Positions 6,601 through 6,736 of a stretch of DNA of 6,736 nucleotides are shown piece by piece (positions within the stretch are counted from its first letter, which is position 1; each line of letters opens with the position of its first letter). The DNA is taken from contig JAGLYB010000071.1 in NCBI GenBank assembly GCA_023132545.1, positions 1 through 6,736 on the forward strand, read 5' to 3'. Under the pieces are notes generated by a model. It was not told where the DNA came from and made no database searches. It saw nothing but the letters and a program-made list of their open reading frames with translations. Source of the DNA: Candidatus Bipolaricaulota bacterium. GTDB lineage: Bacteria; Bipolaricaulota; Bipolaricaulia; UBA7950; UBA9294. The position numbers were made by a program, and so were the translations under genes.

Positions 6601-6736
6601 GAGGCCATCATACCGCACAAATACATAAACGCACGACCTCAAACCGCGTGGACGATGTCTCGGCCAGTGGCTACTCAACGAGCAACGAGCACGGCGTAGG
6701 TCCACCACACACGAGCTATTCTGAGAGGAACGTGTT
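6601..6736. other. Upstream region of the pgsA-like gene; no gene recognised
   Basis: I see no supported gene in these 136 bases. They hold a two-copy 7-base tandem repeat (AACGAGC, 6677-6690) and a possible -10 next to the pgsA-like start. The plus-strand end reads GAGAGG (6723-6728), which could be the ribosome site of a gene starting just past the window, but this cannot be tested here. Confidence 0.4.
6607..6612 (-). promoter_or_regulatory. Possible -10 element giving a near-leaderless pgsA transcript
   Basis: TATGAT (5 of 6 to the -10 consensus) ends 6 bases before the ATG at 6600, so transcription would start at or next to the start codon. That would fit the lack of a ribosome site. 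No acceptable -35 lies 16-18 bases upstream; TTGAGG is present but 24 bases away. Tentative. Confidence 0.25.

Noticed and set aside
6677..6690. Two tandem copies of AACGAGC
   Set aside because: Only two short copies with no third unit or regulatory context; likely chance.
6601..6708. N-terminal extension of the pgsA-like protein to 6708
   Set aside because: The extra 36 residues are Arg-rich and unlike the family; the ATG at 6600 gives the normal N-terminus.

Overview
The window is a compact stretch of bacterial core genes at roughly 50% G+C, with no mobile elements, tRNAs, rRNAs or CRISPR arrays. Five protein genes are supported. On the minus strand, reading from about 5006 down to 1, are nusA (transcription elongation/termination factor), a large RND/MMPL-type membrane exporter, and rny (ribonuclease Y, cut by the window edge). 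Gaps between them are only 13-16 and 37 bases, so they look like one operon. On the plus strand, divergent from nusA, is an RluA/RluD-type pseudouridine synthase (5204-6094). A pgsA-like CDP-alcohol phosphatidyltransferase on the minus strand converges on it, and the two coding regions overlap tail to tail by 19 bases.

The most informative non-coding region is the 197-base divergent gap 5007-5203. It holds a near-consensus sigma70 promoter firing toward nusA (TTGTCA, 17 bases, TATAAT). A weaker promoter fires toward the pseudouridine synthase, and its -10 hexamer overlaps the nusA -10 on the opposite strand. A perfect 22-base palindrome sits inside the nusA leader. As RNA it forms a 9-bp stem with a UCGA loop followed by a short, interrupted U-tract, which is the shape of a weak intrinsic terminator. 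This suggests that nusA and the genes behind it could be controlled by attenuation that responds to NusA itself. That is an inference from sequence only.

The organism cannot be named from this window. RNase Y and a short NusA ending right after KH2 (without the C-terminal acidic repeats of enterobacteria) argue against a typical gammaproteobacterium. The usual rimP-nusA-infB-rbfA arrangement is absent: nusA has its own promoter and is followed by an exporter and rny. A less-studied Gram-negative-like or candidate-phylum bacterium is a reasonable guess, no more.

Functionally, the left operon joins transcript elongation/termination (NusA) with the membrane-anchored endonuclease that starts mRNA decay (RNase Y), with a lipid-type exporter between them. 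The right side holds rRNA modification (RluD-like) and phospholipid head-group synthesis (PgsA-like). NusA is unusual: about 34 residues are missing from its N-terminal RNA-polymerase-binding domain compared with B. subtilis NusA, and its KH1 GxxG loop has lost its basic residue. Nothing else looks like an unknown multi-gene system.
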